Source: Ceratodon purpureus (taxonomy: Eukaryota; Streptophyta; Bryopsida; Pseudoditrichales; Ditrichaceae). From it: DNA of 64,000 nucleotides. Location: positions 75,728,934-75,792,933 of the forward strand of contig CM026426.1 in assembly GCA_014871385.1 (NCBI GenBank), read 5' to 3'. Shown one piece after another: positions 12,523 through 25,300 of this stretch (positions within the stretch are counted from its first letter, which is position 1; every line of letters starts with the position of its first letter). The notes beneath the pieces were generated by a model, which saw only the letters and a list, made by a program, of their open reading frames with translations, had not been told where the DNA came from and did no database searches. A program made the translations under genes and the position numbers.

Positions 12523-13612
12523 GTGCGTTTTGTTTATTCATGGGTTGGGTGTTTTTTGATTTTTTATGATGTTGCTCTGTTCTATGTATCATTTGGTTAT
12601 CCGAATATCCAGTTTTGTTGGAGTCGCTCCCTCAACTTGCCAATAGAGATTCAGTTTCCCGACATTTTTATTTCTTACTACAAAGCTCAGGTTTCAGGTG
12701 AAGTAAGGGTCATGTTCACTCAACCTTGCGACTTTAGGTTCATTTTATCGGTTTTTTTTTTTTAGTTAGTACTGATTGAGGTTCGGATAGTATTGATGAA
12801 GCCATACTTGACTTCTTTTAGCTTAGACTTGTACAACAATGACGTGTAGGTCCAATTTTTAATCCGTTGTATTTTTCTTGAAAATAATTTTTTTTCTTTC
12901 GGTTCTTCACCTTGCATAACGGATATATTTTAGTTTTGTATGTGGTTCAATACATTAGTAACAAACACGGAATAGATGTGTTGTGAAGGTAGTTTGTTGT
13001 GACAGAGTGGATTGGATGTGGTTTTTGCATGCGATCGGTTTGTCACTTAGTTTTCAAATATGACAGTTGACTGGCACATAACATTAGTCCACTTTGTTAG
13101 GACTTGGACAGTTCTTTGTTAGGATGCGAATTTTGCTTAAGCCCTGTACAGCGTAGACTCTAATTCATGCAATAGTAGAAAATGGTATTCCGGGTATAGA
13201 TCCTCAGTGTTTAGCATAAATTAACATAGCATTATCAGGACTGAATTCATGAAATCGACTGGACATCGTCAGTTTAGTGGAAGGCCAATTTCGTCTGCCT
13301 ATGTCCTCCAATCTATTCTGATAAATCCTTCTCTTCTTGTGCTGTTTCATCTATACCTGTGGAGAATTCTGCATTTCAATTGTGAGTCCTTGGTCTTATA
13401 ACGTATTTCAACCGTGTCTATTTTCAAGTTTGTAATTATGTATCTGAGAATACCCGGGTACTGTAGAGAAGTCTGTTTTCTTTTGCATTCGTTTATTAAA
13501 AATGAACACATGTCCATGTGTTTATAGATTCAAAGCTTAGTAGTCTCCGATAGTCTCCTGTAATCATACAGAGTTTTATGTGTCACTAAAAACACTGTGA
13601 CAATGTGTGTAG

Positions 13613-14514
13613 GATTTACCGATTCGGCATACTGTGGACGTGATGCACACGGAGAAGAACATTGCTGAGAACTTAATTAAGACTTTGCTTGGAGAAAAAG
13701 ATTCGGCAAAAGTAAGGTTGGACATGCAGCATCGTGATATAAGGAGGCACTTATGGCTTCGGCAAGTTGAGGACGATGCTAACAAAGCATTCATGCCAGA
13801 TGCAAAGTATGTGCTCTCTAAACCGGATCGTCAAATTTTTTTGAAGTCTTTGAAGTCTTTAAAAATGCCAACCCATTATTCCAATTCTCTCTATCAAAAA
13901 ATTTCAAAGGGTAAATTAGTCGGAATAAAATCGCACGACTACCATGTTCTTTTACAGGATGTTTTACCCCTCTGTCTTAGGAATGTAGGTGATCCTACTA
14001 CAACGGCATCTATTATACGCCTTAGTAGGATATATAAGAAATTATGTTCTAAAACTGTCAATGTTGAGGAGCGTGAAGTAATGTTTGAGGAATATGCTGA
14101 GACATTATGTCTTTTAGAAAAGGAATTCCCCCCCTTGTTTTTTGATATAATGGTCCATCTGACATTTCATTTAGTTGAGGAACTATTCTTATGTGGGCCA
14201 GTTCATGTACGCTGGATGTACCCCTATGAGCGTTATTTTAAGACTTTAAAAGGATTTGTTAGAAATAATGCGAAACCGGAAGGATGTATTGCAAAAGGGT
14301 ACGAGGTAGAAGAAGCCTGTGGGTTCGTTTCAGAGTATTTGCCAGCAGGTGTGGGGTCATTCAGACGAGTATGGGATTCGGAGGAAGATCCCATAATGAG
14401 CGACTTTACGACGTTGTATTGGAAGGGAAACCGAAAAGACGCAATCTCGACGCTGCGCTACACCGGGATATGCACAGCTTCATCATTGAAGATGCTGATG
14501 TAACAGAACCTTAG
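13613..14514 (+). pseudogene. TNP2 C-terminal exon (DUF4218-like)
   Basis: After the acceptor TGTGTAG at 13612 the frame reads DLPIRHTVDVMHTEKNIAEN, then LVGIKSHDYHVLLQDVLPLC, FPPLFFDIMVHLTFHLVEEL, VRWMYPYERYFKTLKGFVRN and PEGCIAKGYEVEEACGFVSE, all typical of the C-terminal half of plant TNP2. The phase fits the upstream exon exactly (phase 0 at both sites). Near 14395 the family-like reading moves to another frame (HNERLYDVVLEGKPKRRNLD, then LHRDMHSFIIEDADV, stop 14514), so a single-base indel is likely. Confidence 0.85.
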
Positions 14515-15558
14515 AGATTGTAAGTTAACGATCTATGCTCTGACTGTCTTGGTTTTGTATTTATTTCATTTCCAAATTCACAATTAGATCTGCGGTGCAT
14601 GTATGTGCCCACAGTTTTTATTTCCATTTTCTGTACAATTCCGCTACTTAGGTGTTAATATGTCAAGGGTGGGTTGATTAGTGTTTATAATTGTTTTTAA
14701 TGACTGTTATACAAGAAGTATGTGCCAGTACATATTTTATAGAAATGAATTTGTCATTTCCCATTTTAATAAGTACTCCTGGAAATTGTAGTAACTACTA
14801 TTCAGTTCACTTATGGAACTCCGATGTTATTGTTTTGAAATTTTTGTAAAATAGGCCGTCAACGTAGAGAAGGCAGTGTTGTATTTCGATGTTATTTTAT
14901 CAATCATCAGTACACAGGATTATGTCCGACTTGTGTCGATGCATAGTCAAGTTTGTTTCCTTTCGCTAAGTTTATATCTTACCGTAAGGTTTACGTATTT
15001 CCTCTTTTTTTTTCTTTTTTTTTTTTAATTATTGGAATTTGTAAAACTTTGTTTGGAGCACCTGCTTAGCTGCAGTTCGATACATAAATGTGATGAGAAA
15101 TTGATTCTTGTTTTATGTAGCAATCTGTCGTATGTTCATCTCAGAGTCTACGCTTCGATACTCTGAAGTTGACTACCTCATGGTTTTAGCTTCTTTATAA
15201 TTGATGACATTTTGAACATTTATTTTAGTCCATTTTGTATTTATTAAACAATCCATAGGTCTTGTTTGAATTGCGTAGTAACGTCCTGTTTTGCCAGAAG
15301 TCAACCTTGAGCTGTATAGATAACCTTAACAGTAATACGATGATTTTATTATTACGGTTGTGAAGTTTGTCTTTTAAAAAAAAAAATTAGTTGATATAAT
15401 CATTGGTAAGCATTCACGGATGATTCTAGGGAGATCAGTACATGGATCAACGTAAGGTTAGCACATCGTCTCGATACATCCTTTTGAATCTCATGTCCAT
15501 GCACGTTCAATGCATATAATTCATCATTCCAGTTGTAATATGCAGACGTTATTCTACT

Positions 15559-16325
15559 GTGGTGGAGGATCGTAGTTTGGAGCTGCAGCGATGGAGATCA
15601 CGGCATGGTGGAAGAAGGGGGTTGAATTTCCCCCCCAATCTTCAAGAGCATCCTCCATTCTCGGATTGGCTCAAACCAACAATTCAACAAGAATTGGACT
15701 CAGGGATGGAGGTCGATGAAGTGTTAGAAGCCCTGTCGAAGTTCCCATCGATGATCGCTCAAAAATACCGAAGTATGTACTGCTACGGCTATTACCTTCG
15801 AGTCAAAAGTGTGGAGACGCCTTCCCAGAAAACTTGCGACTCTGGAATTGCTGATACTTTTATCCGAGCTTGCAGGTCCGGCGTGGGAGACAGGAATGTA
15901 GTTATGGCGCCAGTGGAATATGTTGGAACTTTGGACGAAATTGTGGAAGTAGACTACGGTACTTTCAAGCAGACGGTTTTGATAGCCTCGTGGGTGAAGG
16001 CGAATTATAGAGGTTCGTCAGCAACTGTTAAGAAGGACAGATGGGGATTCACAGTTGCAAATTTCAACAGGATGATTGATTTTGGTGCAGATTCTTTTGC
16101 GCTTCCATCTCATGTTGAACGAGTATTTTATTCTGATTGCCCTGAATTGCCGGGATGGAAAGTGGTAATACGTACTGAGCCAATAGGCAAAAGAGTTATT
16201 GCAAGGGAGTTGGACCGACAGGAAGGACACCTCTTTGAGACGGGTCGAGACGAGGAATTTGAAGGGCTGAGAACACCGGAAAGTATATTGGAAGATCCGG
16301 CACTGTTTGTAATTGATATAAGACA
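15559..16325 (+). pseudogene. DUF4216-like C-terminal exon of CACTA transposase
   Basis: The frame contains FSDWLKPTIQQELDSGMEV, MYCYGYYLRVKSVETPSQK followed by TCDSGIADTF, then VEYVGTLDEIVEVDYGTFKQ, KKDRWGFTVANFNRMIDFG and LPSHVERVFYSDCPELPGWK. This order (Y-G-Y-x-x, N/D-S-G-I/V, Y-G-x-L-x-E-I-x-E, K-D-x-x-G-F-T, Q/H-V-x-x-V-F-Y, W-x-V-V) is the DUF4216 tail of plant CACTA transposases. A GTCGTG donor follows AGACAG at 16325. It is intact in itself, but belongs to a gene broken upstream. Confidence 0.85.
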
Positions 16326-17673
16326 GGTCGTGTACTGCATGCTGAAAATCTGTTTGTAGGAATTGAACCTGAAAATGATTCATTATTTGATAGATATCTC
16401 GGGGACTCGTTGGAATCAAATTGATGACTCCCAATAAAAAAATGTATGTAAGTACCTACCAATGTCATTGTACTCTGTTTTTTATGTGCATATGTTGTGA
16501 GAACATAAGTAGGGCATGTTATGTACTTAACCAGTGTTTGGATCATACATTGATTTCGATTGAAGTTAAGTTCCGAGTGCCTCTTTCCACAATCCAGAAT
16601 ATAACATACTGTTAAATCATTAATTTTCATGTATGCAAATCATCGGAGCTAATATATCATATAATATATAGTCGGAGTGGTTATTCACTTAATCTTTGAA
16701 CATCGTAACTTCAGGAACAGTCATCTATGTGAAGAAGAAGTGATGTTCAGTTGAATGCAGTTGGTGAGGTTTAATTGTCATATCTCTTATCAATATTGTA
16801 TTTGAGAATTCGTTGTAATTGGAGGAATCATTATGAATATCCATTTATACCGATTTCATAATATTCAGTTGATTAAAAAGTTACGTGTGCACATGTATAT
16901 AGAATTTGCAGGTGTTTTGTTGTAACCACCATCGGGGTGTGTGTTGTTGATCTAATTCTGGATCAGAACAAGACTTAGATATCCGAGTGAACTGATAAAC
17001 TATGAAGAAGGTTCTTTTTGTACCCGTATATGTATGTACATACAATTTTCAATTAGTAGATTGTAAATAGACTAACACTATAGATGTGAACTTTGGAAGG
17101 CTGCACCTACCTCCAATTACTAATCAAACTGTCGACATGTCATGGTAGATTACGATATCTTTTGTTAAAAAAACATTCTCCTTTGTTTTTTATTCCAGAT
17201 TTAAAATGAACATAATCTTTTGGTTAGAGCATGTAGTCATTTTTCCTCAAATTCTGCACTAATTTCTTGATCTCCCCGTTCCACAGGAGTTGTCCACTGC
17301 TTTTTGATGTCGTGGACGTGGATGTAATCTGGAAGTGGACGTATCGACTACAAAGGAGAGGTCCGTGATTGATTTGTTTTAGCAGTGTCATGACTTTATG
17401 GATTACACTTGCAGTTTTCATTGTGTGACCGGCTGTAAGTAAACAGTTGTTGCACTTAGGTCTGCATGTGGGTTCTAGTTCTTGCTGTCGATAGTGTCAA
17501 GGTTATATGCAGTTAATTGAAAGTCAGTATCATTGAATGCTATTAAATTTGTTTTGTACATTTCGTAGATGTAGGAGGTAACCTTATTCATTGATCCGAG
17601 GACTCTGTTTTTGGGGACATGTTATTCATGTGAAGACTGTTACGGTGTAAACTTCTGTGTAGGATTAGGGAAG
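16326..17673. other. non-coding stretch downstream of the CACTA exons
   Basis: AT-rich sequence with only short shadow ORFs; it could hold the 3' part of the CACTA gene, but no motif is readable. Confidence 0.4.
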
Positions 17674-18273
17674 ATGGACCGCAGTATTAAAGAGGAGGGG
17701 AAGTCTATAACGACGAGAGCGGACAAAGGTACAGTTGAATGTGATCGAGTAGATCCTTTTAACCAGACAGTGATGAGGACACTAGATGAGAGATTCTCAT
17801 CGCTGTAAGAGAGCATTAAGGAGAATAGGGGTAAGAAGAGGGAGAGAGGGCGTTCGGAAAATGAAGTGGTACAGAACTCCATTCAGACATCTAAGTTGAA
17901 GATAGGATACACACACGTCGAAGAGGGTGATTTGTTTTTAGAGGACACAGGTTACCTTACAGATCGGCAGCGGGAGTATATTGAGCATTGTCAAGATGTG
18001 GACCCAGACTCAGAGTTAGCGGACATGAAACTCACTTGGGCAGAGTTCTGCTGCCAGAAACCAATATCGGAGGAAGAGTTTGGACCTGAAGACAACCTTG
18101 ACAGTATCTTCAACGACAAGCTTCATACGCAATGGCAGAGCAAGGAGGAAGAGAGCGAATGGAGACTTCAAGTCCACCGTTTCCACGAGGTCACGATAAT
18201 AAAGCTCCGCCGGCAAATCATGGAGGCAGAAGAGAATTCCTTCATCAAACCGCATGAAAGTGAAGAATGCTAA
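17674..18273 (+). pseudogene. charged protein of unknown function, one in-frame TAA
   Basis: ATG 17674 follows the acceptor-like TCTGTGTAG. The frame reads MDRSIKEEGKSITTRADKGT, meets TAA at 17806-17808, and continues in the same frame with ESIKENRGKKRERGRSENEV, YTHVEEGDLFLEDTGYLTD, KLTWAEFCCQKPISEEEFG and a helical, Glu/Arg-rich C-terminus ending KPHESEEC (TAA 18271). About 200 codons in all. I do not recognise the family. Position just downstream of the CACTA transposase suggests an accessory product of the same element. The single stop inside an otherwise open frame suggests recent decay. Confidence 0.45.
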
Positions 18274-19902
18274 TGCGCGACCAGAGTATTCTATGTGTCA
18301 ATTTTTTGTGTGCATTTGTTATTTATTTTTAAAGAGTTGTTGTGTCAATTGAATCATTTGCTTAGAACATATGAAACAGAGTTTACAATGTTCTGTTACT
18401 TTGTCATGTGAATAGACGAGCAATGTGTTTTACATATTTTCACATCGACTCATACTGTTGAACCCATTAATGATTGTTTACTCACTGTTTTTTTTTTTTT
18501 TTTTTTTCACTACTGTCTCTAGGAACTCGTCGTTGAATTTGTTGCTTAAATGTTCTTTCATATGGCTTTGTTATTTGAAACTCGCATTCTTATGTGATTT
18601 CCACTCAATTTTAACCTTGGCGGCCTATTTTCTTTGACATATATTTTCAGCCCACTCTGGGGAAGAGGTCCAGTTTTATTTTTCTGTTATCATATAAATG
18701 TATGATTGATAGGCGTCAGTAGGTGCAGGATTAGTCGAGGAGTTCGTCTACAAGGCCTACCAGCACAGGCAGGTATTGTGTTCAATTTCTCTTGTTCTCC
18801 AGTGCTCATAATAATGGTACAACATTTAAAATCTAGAAGTGGCTTCTCCGAATCCAACATTCGAGTGGAAGAGACTGAGTTGTAATTGATCCTGATCAGC
18901 CCACAAAATAAACAGGATCTCTTACACAGATAGTCATAATTTACAAATCATTTCTTTGAGTCGAATCATTACATTCAAGTAATACATCAAACTTATTTGA
19001 TTGCGTTTTCAGAACGGAGTAGTTTATTTTGCCTTTTCTGCAATTTTGTATTTTTCAGTAGTAGAAGTAGGCACATGCATTTGTTTTCATTTTAATCCTG
19101 CTACACTAATTTTACTTTTGCAATTTAATTATATGGTGTGTACTGTCAGTACTAATTGTACCTTGAGGTTTTGTTTCCAAAGAAATAAATTAAAAATTTG
19201 AATCCACTAATTCGTTCATGACCTTGTCCCGTAGGAGGGTGTGAAAATTTACAAACGATGCGTCATGACTATGGTTTATCACGGTATTTCATTTCTCAGG
19301 TGGGATGGGAGTTATTGTATCAGTAGTCTGATAGGTTGCATGTTTGGCGTTTACGAAAGTCTTGGAGTGTGGATCGGTGACAACCGTAGCACCGTCCGTT
19401 TGTAGACTTATCACCATTTTTTCGCCACTCCACTCTGTTATTTTTGTAAATAGACTCCTAGAATATTAATTTGCTGATTGAGGAAAATAATCATCATGAT
19501 TTGATGCTTGAGGAACTTGATCTTTGTACGTATTAGGATGATCATTGCCGCAGCCTCAGAAGCTGGTACTTCAGTAATCAATCCTATGTTTAATCACAGA
19601 TCATTGAGTACAACTAGAGTAGAGTTCAGTCAGTAGAGTTTGATGCCTAGAGGTCCCTGCCTGCGCTTGTTTGGTATAAGACCAACTCATAAACCTCCAT
19701 GTGATGCACTTCTCTTTTCTATTTTGTGTTTTACCATCTCAGATCGTAGGCAAAGTTTGTCTGTGACTAAGTATTCTCATTCCAGCGTCCTTCTAGTGAC
19801 ATTTTTCTTCTATCGAGTCCCTGCACGAGACTGTTCAAGATGGACTGTTCATCATTTGAAGAATACGCATGCCATGGTGTCCTTTAGAATTTGTTGTCGC
19901 AG
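18274..19902. other. non-coding stretch
   Basis: AT-rich, with a T-run at about 18488-18508. No coding motif is readable on either strand. Confidence 0.4.
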
Positions 19903-20358
19903 ATGGCGCGCGGTGCGGATCCCTGGGACCAAGTTAATGTTGGAGGGGAGTTTTTTGCGGATTAACAGGCAGTGGTGACTTTCAATGATGTGGAGAACGC
20001 TCGAGCAGTGTCAAAGCTATGGAAGAATCATATTGATGCCAGTCCGGAATATGCAACAATGAAGTTAGCTCAGTGGGACTTTCAACGTTTGACAGAAGGC
20101 AATTGGGTGACGAAGAAGGAATACCTAGCTCTTCAATTCAATTACTCGTAGCGACTTTTCTCAACATGCTGGAAGATGGCTACTCCAATGACTGACGTGA
20201 GACTGATGAGGATGCCTGTGTCCGACCTATCATACGCCAAGTTGGACCTTCTGCGAACTCTGCTCAGCGACCCCGGGAACTCGGAGATCTGGATAAGCGA
20301 TGGTGATAAGTATAGTCCACGCAATAATGTATGGGTTTCGCAGCATCATCGTGCTTGA
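19903..20358 (+). pseudogene. unknown protein fragment with two in-frame stops
   Basis: ATG 19903 (after GTCGCAG) reads MARGADPWDQVNVGGEFFAD, then TAA (19963-19965). It continues in frame with AVVTFNDVENARAVSKLWKN, QWDFQRLTEGNWVTKKEYL and LQFNYS, then TAG (20149-20151). It goes on with MPVSDLSYAKLDLLRTLLSD and WISDGDKYSPRNNVWVSQ, ending at TGA. The amino-acid mix looks like real protein across both stops. In another frame, 20385-20524 (WPRDKYFASEWISRRVIGVY) also looks coding, implying a further frameshift or intron. Family unknown. Confidence 0.4.
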
Positions 20359-20789
20359 ATTACAATGTTCTCATCTCGATGACGGCGGTGAATGGCCACG
20401 AGACAAGTACTTTGCGTCCGAGTGGATTTCAAGGAGAGTAATCGGCGTTTATAGAACCCTGTCTCGGAGTTACGAGCAGGGATGGCAGTTTGCAGCTTTG
20501 TTTTATCTACATTGCCGATGTTGATATATTTTTATTTTGACATTAATAGTAGCATCTCTGAAAGCATACGTGAACCCGGAAATATAAGCCGAGTTTCAAT
20601 TTTTTTTTTTTTTTTCTTTACTGTTCTGGACATGTAGTGTGTCGTCAAGAGGGATCACTTGTACATTGCAGTCCTTTCAGTTTGCGGTTTATCATATGAG
20701 TTTATTGCGTATCGGTTTTTGTAATACTATATTTGTAATAAGCTAGTATATTGGGATACTTTTTTCGCATTTGGCACAGAAATGGTCGG

Positions 20790-21887
20790 TCATCCCATAT
20801 TTGTTAGTGTGTTTGGACCATCATGGAGATCAATATGAGGGCAATCAATGTTTTTACACTCAAAAGCTCCAGCACACAAGCTCTTTTGAACACGCAACCC
20901 TGCATCCTTAAGGCGGGCTGAATTGTAGCTGTTTGATTTTATCCAAGGATGCCCATCGAAAGATATATCAGCCGTTGTGTAATCATCATCTGAAACTGGA
21001 GGAACTTCGTAAAGCTGATTTCCGTCATATTCCCTTGGCAAATATCTGCACTTGGTGTGCGGGAAATCTATAAGCGGTAGACTAGCGAGCTTACCCGTGC
21101 AACCTTTGCTAGGCAGATCCATTAAGTTTGGCATTATGGAGAACGCCCCGGGGAACGGGGAGTCGTCGTCCTGAGCTACGGTTGCCCTTGGCCTTGGCGG
21201 AGAGCACGGTGTCATATAAGTTTCAGCGAGGGGATCATCCTCCGAGTCCGCTCTCACCGATTCCAGTGGACTCTGACCGCACGGGGGACTTTGTAATCGA
21301 GTGGCTGCTGCTAGACTTTGCCTTGGAGTTGTGTCATCAGGTGTACCGGGAGCATGGTCGACCTCTGTGTTCTGAATATCCAAGGTACCAATTGGCTCCA
21401 CTCGATAATCTTTGAGGCACAGGTTCCGTCTACCTGGCGCATTTGACCTGGGCGATCCAGAGCCTCCTTCGAATTCAGGACTTCCACACGATAACCCACC
21501 CTCGCTGTATGGACTGTCACACGACGTGTCCTCCAAAAGAATGCAGTCCACGGGCTGGTCATTCCCATTTCTTCCGGGTTGCAATTGCGCTTCTTCAGGT
21601 ATAATCCCCATCTGTGGATCCCCTTGTACAATGTAAATCCCGTCTTCAGTGAAAGGCAACGTGAAAATCTTTTGGCCATTCTTTTCTTCCGGCCAGTAAC
21701 GACCACAGAGAGCTCCAGAAACATCCAGTTGTTTAATATGTATTGTTCCAATCCTTAGGCAGAATGACTGTACTAGACTGATTTCTAAGATTTCTAATGA
21801 ATCACCAAAACCAGAGCAAACAAATCTTGCAGTTCCGCCAGCTAAAGCTAAATTCAACACACGCGGAATGGCTGATGAGGGCTCCAT
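20790..21887 (-). pseudogene. N-terminal part of a Mutator-like transposase
   Basis: ATG 21887 opens 365 codons: MEPSSAIPRVLNLALAGGTA, a beta-rich N-terminus, a Pro/Ser/Asp-rich linker, then FDGHPWIKSNSYNSARLKDA and VQKSLCAGAFECKNIDCPHI. The last part matches in spacing the zinc-binding segment of the transposase at 36.5-40.2 kb (YDGHLWTKTITTNIKNDFG, then STCVGWLRCTNKECDF): D-G-x-x-W-x-K, about 15 residues, S-x-C-x-G-x-x-x-C-x-N-x-x-C. The acidic VPPVSDDDY linker also parallels VISLSSDDE there. No catalytic core follows to the left, so this is a truncated copy or a stand-alone DNA-binding remnant. It is divergent from the ParB-methyltransferase gene starting at 22361. Confidence 0.55.
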
Positions 21888-22360
21888 TGTAAGTTGGATC
21901 GTATTATGATTTGTTCAGTGGAATGAGATTTCCAGACACCGTGTTGTTGCTATTATATATGGGATGATTCAGTCGTTATGAATTCACAACGGACTCATGT
22001 ATCCAATTCTAATCGTTGAGTAAGAAGAGTCAATGGAAACGGTCAAAAATACAAGTTTACGAGTGCCGCCATGAAGCGGTTTAATGTAACTTTTGAGTTA
22101 GGTGCTCATCCTCAAAAAACTTGATAATGGGCCACTGACTACTATGCAGAAGGAGCGCATTCAAATTTGTAACGTTGTTAATACGCGTAGTAGCTGCCGT
22201 TGCAAATTACGTAGGATTATTACCGTAGCGCCAACGGCTGTCGCTAATGTCCCATATATAGGACAAAGGTCAATCATGCTTATCCACGACTACTCTAGCG
22301 CCCGAAATAGTCGCGGTGGTACTCCTTCTACAGATCCAGTTTCCAAGGTGGAGGTTCACA
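21888..22360. promoter_or_regulatory. divergent intergenic region between MULE-like gene and ParB-methyltransferase gene
   Basis: A 473-bp gap separates the start codons of two divergent genes (21887 minus, 22361 plus), so both promoters must lie here or overlap the genes. No clear TATA box could be assigned and no palindrome copy is present. Confidence 0.4.
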
Positions 22361-25300
22361 ATGCCGAGCAGTACCAGCATGTCGAGGTCGAGGAAGGCAA
22401 GGGTTGCAGGACTTCTGGATCACATGCTCGCTGGAGAGGCGCCTGAAGGCTTGAACATGACACAAGACACAGGGACGCGAGGGCGTACGAGGTCTCGGGA
22501 GGACCAGGATGGAGGGGTTCGTGGGCGGAAGAAACGAAAGACTGAAATCCAGGTACTTAGAGTCGGGTTTTCTTGCATCGGCTTGTTGGGTAGGTTCGGA
22601 TTTAGGTCAGATTGCTTTGTATCTTGTTTGGGTTTCACGGCATTCATCAGCGCGATCAGATTGGTAAGGTAGCCTTCAAGATGTGGCGCCAGCGCCAAGA
22701 GCCTTGGGATTTTACGGTCTATTGTTTCTTGGGATTCAGAGTATATTGAGTTGCGTGATTTTGAGTGTATTGAGTCGCGGGATTTTGAGCCCGGGGGTTG
22801 TGAGTGTAATGAGCCGCTTGAGTTTCAGTCCAAGTTAGCATCGGAATTTAGAGTTCCAGGGGTTTGCGATATTCGCTCGTACATATGGTTTGACTCGAGA
22901 ATGCGCTGCTTGATCAAACATGCTCGTGCTAGTATTTTAGCCACATAGTAGATGGATCGCTGTTTCATGGTAGTTGCTAATGATGATGCCGATGCAAATG
23001 AGAACATGAACCTTCGAATTGAACCTTGAAGTCCTTGATTCGGGAAGTCCTTGATTCGGGTCCTTGAGGCACCAGATTTTGATTGACTGTCAACTTACAT
23101 CAATTCCTCATGTGAGCTGACGCTGGCGCCATCACATATTGGAATTTGGTGACATCGAACTGAACCCTAACTCTTTTACTTGTAAAATTAGTTTCTATTC
23201 TTGCGGATCCTGTGTATGGATGTGTTAGTCCCTGGATTTTTATGTTCGGTGAATATTAGATTTCCGCCCGCCTCTAGATTTAGATTCCATCTTTCAGACC
23301 CACCTGGAGCCGGCGCCATGTCCCGTGAACAATTTTCACGATTTCATTTTAGACATGAAACTTGTACTTTCGCTCTCTGAGTGTAGCAGCTGAAGCATGT
23401 GGTTCCCGCCGAGAATTATTTAGTTCACTGCAAAATTGCGTCGCACCTGGCGCCGCCGCCATTTCTATCCATTCTCAGTACTTTCTTAGTGTTGCTTTCA
23501 ATTCTCCCAGTTTTGCTATCTTTTTCAGATGCTTACCTTGTGATTCTGAATCAAAATTTTACGAACTTGTCCTCTGATCTGCTAAACTTGGTGCTTGTAA
23601 GGCCCTAAAAGTTCCGAATTCTCCATTTCACTGCACATGTCTGGCTTGCTTAAGTCGGATTACTCGGTGTCGATAATCCCACTGCTAATAAGATAGTATT
23701 TTATGTGTTTGGGTTTTATGTGTCTAAACACCGATATATTGATAGCGTGCCCTAGTCTTCCCTGATATACTCAAATGTAAACAAATGCTTACAACCGACC
23801 TCTATCCATTGCTATTGGTAACATACTAGGTCTTTTGCATAACCGCCTCCCACCTGGCGCCGGCGCCATATCCATCTCATGAAATTTTCTAGTCATTGGA
23901 TAGGCAAAACGAGAACAGGTCTGCTTGAGAATGCTTCAGATTTTTTGCTTCCGAGATCGCGTGGCCTTAGCTTGGAAGCTTTCCATTATCGTTGCTGTTT
24001 TGCATTTTCGGACAGTGCTCTTGGCTGGATTTGTTTTCGCAAAATGGCATCTGCAGACTTTGTCTCGCAGCCAGCTTGTGAGGTGTTTGCTTGAACTTTC
24101 TTGTCTTGCTCCTCACGTGATTTGACGTCTTAACTCTCGGAGTTTGGCAATCATTTAAAAGTTTGGTCACATTCTGAGTCTTTTGTTTAACCGCCTCCCA
24201 CCTGGCGCCGGCGCCATATCCATCTCATTGCAAAATTTCTTACTGTAGGGGACTGGTCTGGTTGAGAATGCTTGAGTTTTTTGCTGCCGACAACGCTTGT
24301 CCTCTGTAGCTTTCCATTATACGTTGAGATTTGAACTCTCGGATAGTTTTCTTGGGTGCACTTCTTTTTCTTGACTTGCATTTGCTATTACAGAATAGGA
24401 TGGGCAGCCTAGGCTTGTGAGGTATTCTTGCTGTAAGAATTGATTTATTAATCATGAAGTATCTTCTTTAATTTGGGTGATTTGACCAGTATACACAAAG
24501 ATATGCAATGACGTAGAGTGTAGAAATGAGTGGATCCACTAATACTATTCTCAGAGCCCATTCAATAATTCAGCTTCGATGCGTGCCTTAGAAATTATGA
24601 ACCTGAATATAAAAATTGTTTGGCTGTGATCCATTTATAGGCAAGGTATGTCTGAGTTAATCAATTAATAACCCAACCATATAACATATGATAATGCAAG
24701 AGGGTTAGGGTCTACTTGGGACACAGGACGCATGATATTTATTAGTATGTCGTCACGCCTCGTCCTTGAGTCTGAGTCACATGAGTGTGAGGGTTCCTAT
24801 GATAACTTGCAATTTGTAGTGATCGATCTCGATGAGCAGATTTGGATGATCTGGTCCACCTAAAGGATAGTTGTACAAGTTGCAGGATATAGTTGACATT
24901 TGACATTTAGCGATAGTGTTTCTGCAATTCATGAACATGTAGTTGAATTGCAGGTTAGCCTTGGGCGCAGGCACGTCGTCCATCGCTGCTTTGAGAGGCC
25001 ATCATGCATTATACTCTTTGCTTCTTTGTTGTGATTTTGACCAGAACTACATGTCCAACAGTCCGTTCCTTTTCTAGAGCAATTCCTTAGTGCGGTTTAG
25101 TGTCTGAGACTTTCGAAGTTGTCGGAATAGCACTAGCATTCTTGTTTTGTAATATAATCCGGGTATCCTACTGCTAATTAAACATCATCTCATATGTTTA
25201 GATTCATGAGTCTAAGCATTGGGTTCAAGAGTAAAGTACCATTTTGCGTTGCATTTTCCTTCGGTCAACTTTGGACGGCATCGATATGCTAGCAATGTTT

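Larger units (their letters stand above)
10492..16325 (+). mobile_element. CACTA (En/Spm) transposon coding region, decayed
   Basis: Four blocks in the right order and on one strand match the plant TNP2 transposase: a transposase-associated Cys-rich N-terminus (10492-10740), the TNP2 core (11020-12522), its C-terminal part with a DUF4218-like segment (13613-14514) and a DUF4216-like exon (15559-16325). Introns 12523-13612 and about 14515-15558 are AT-rich with no other genes. Three in-frame stops and one frameshift show it is no longer intact. I could not locate CACTA...TAGTG termini with confidence, so element boundaries are open. Confidence 0.85.
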
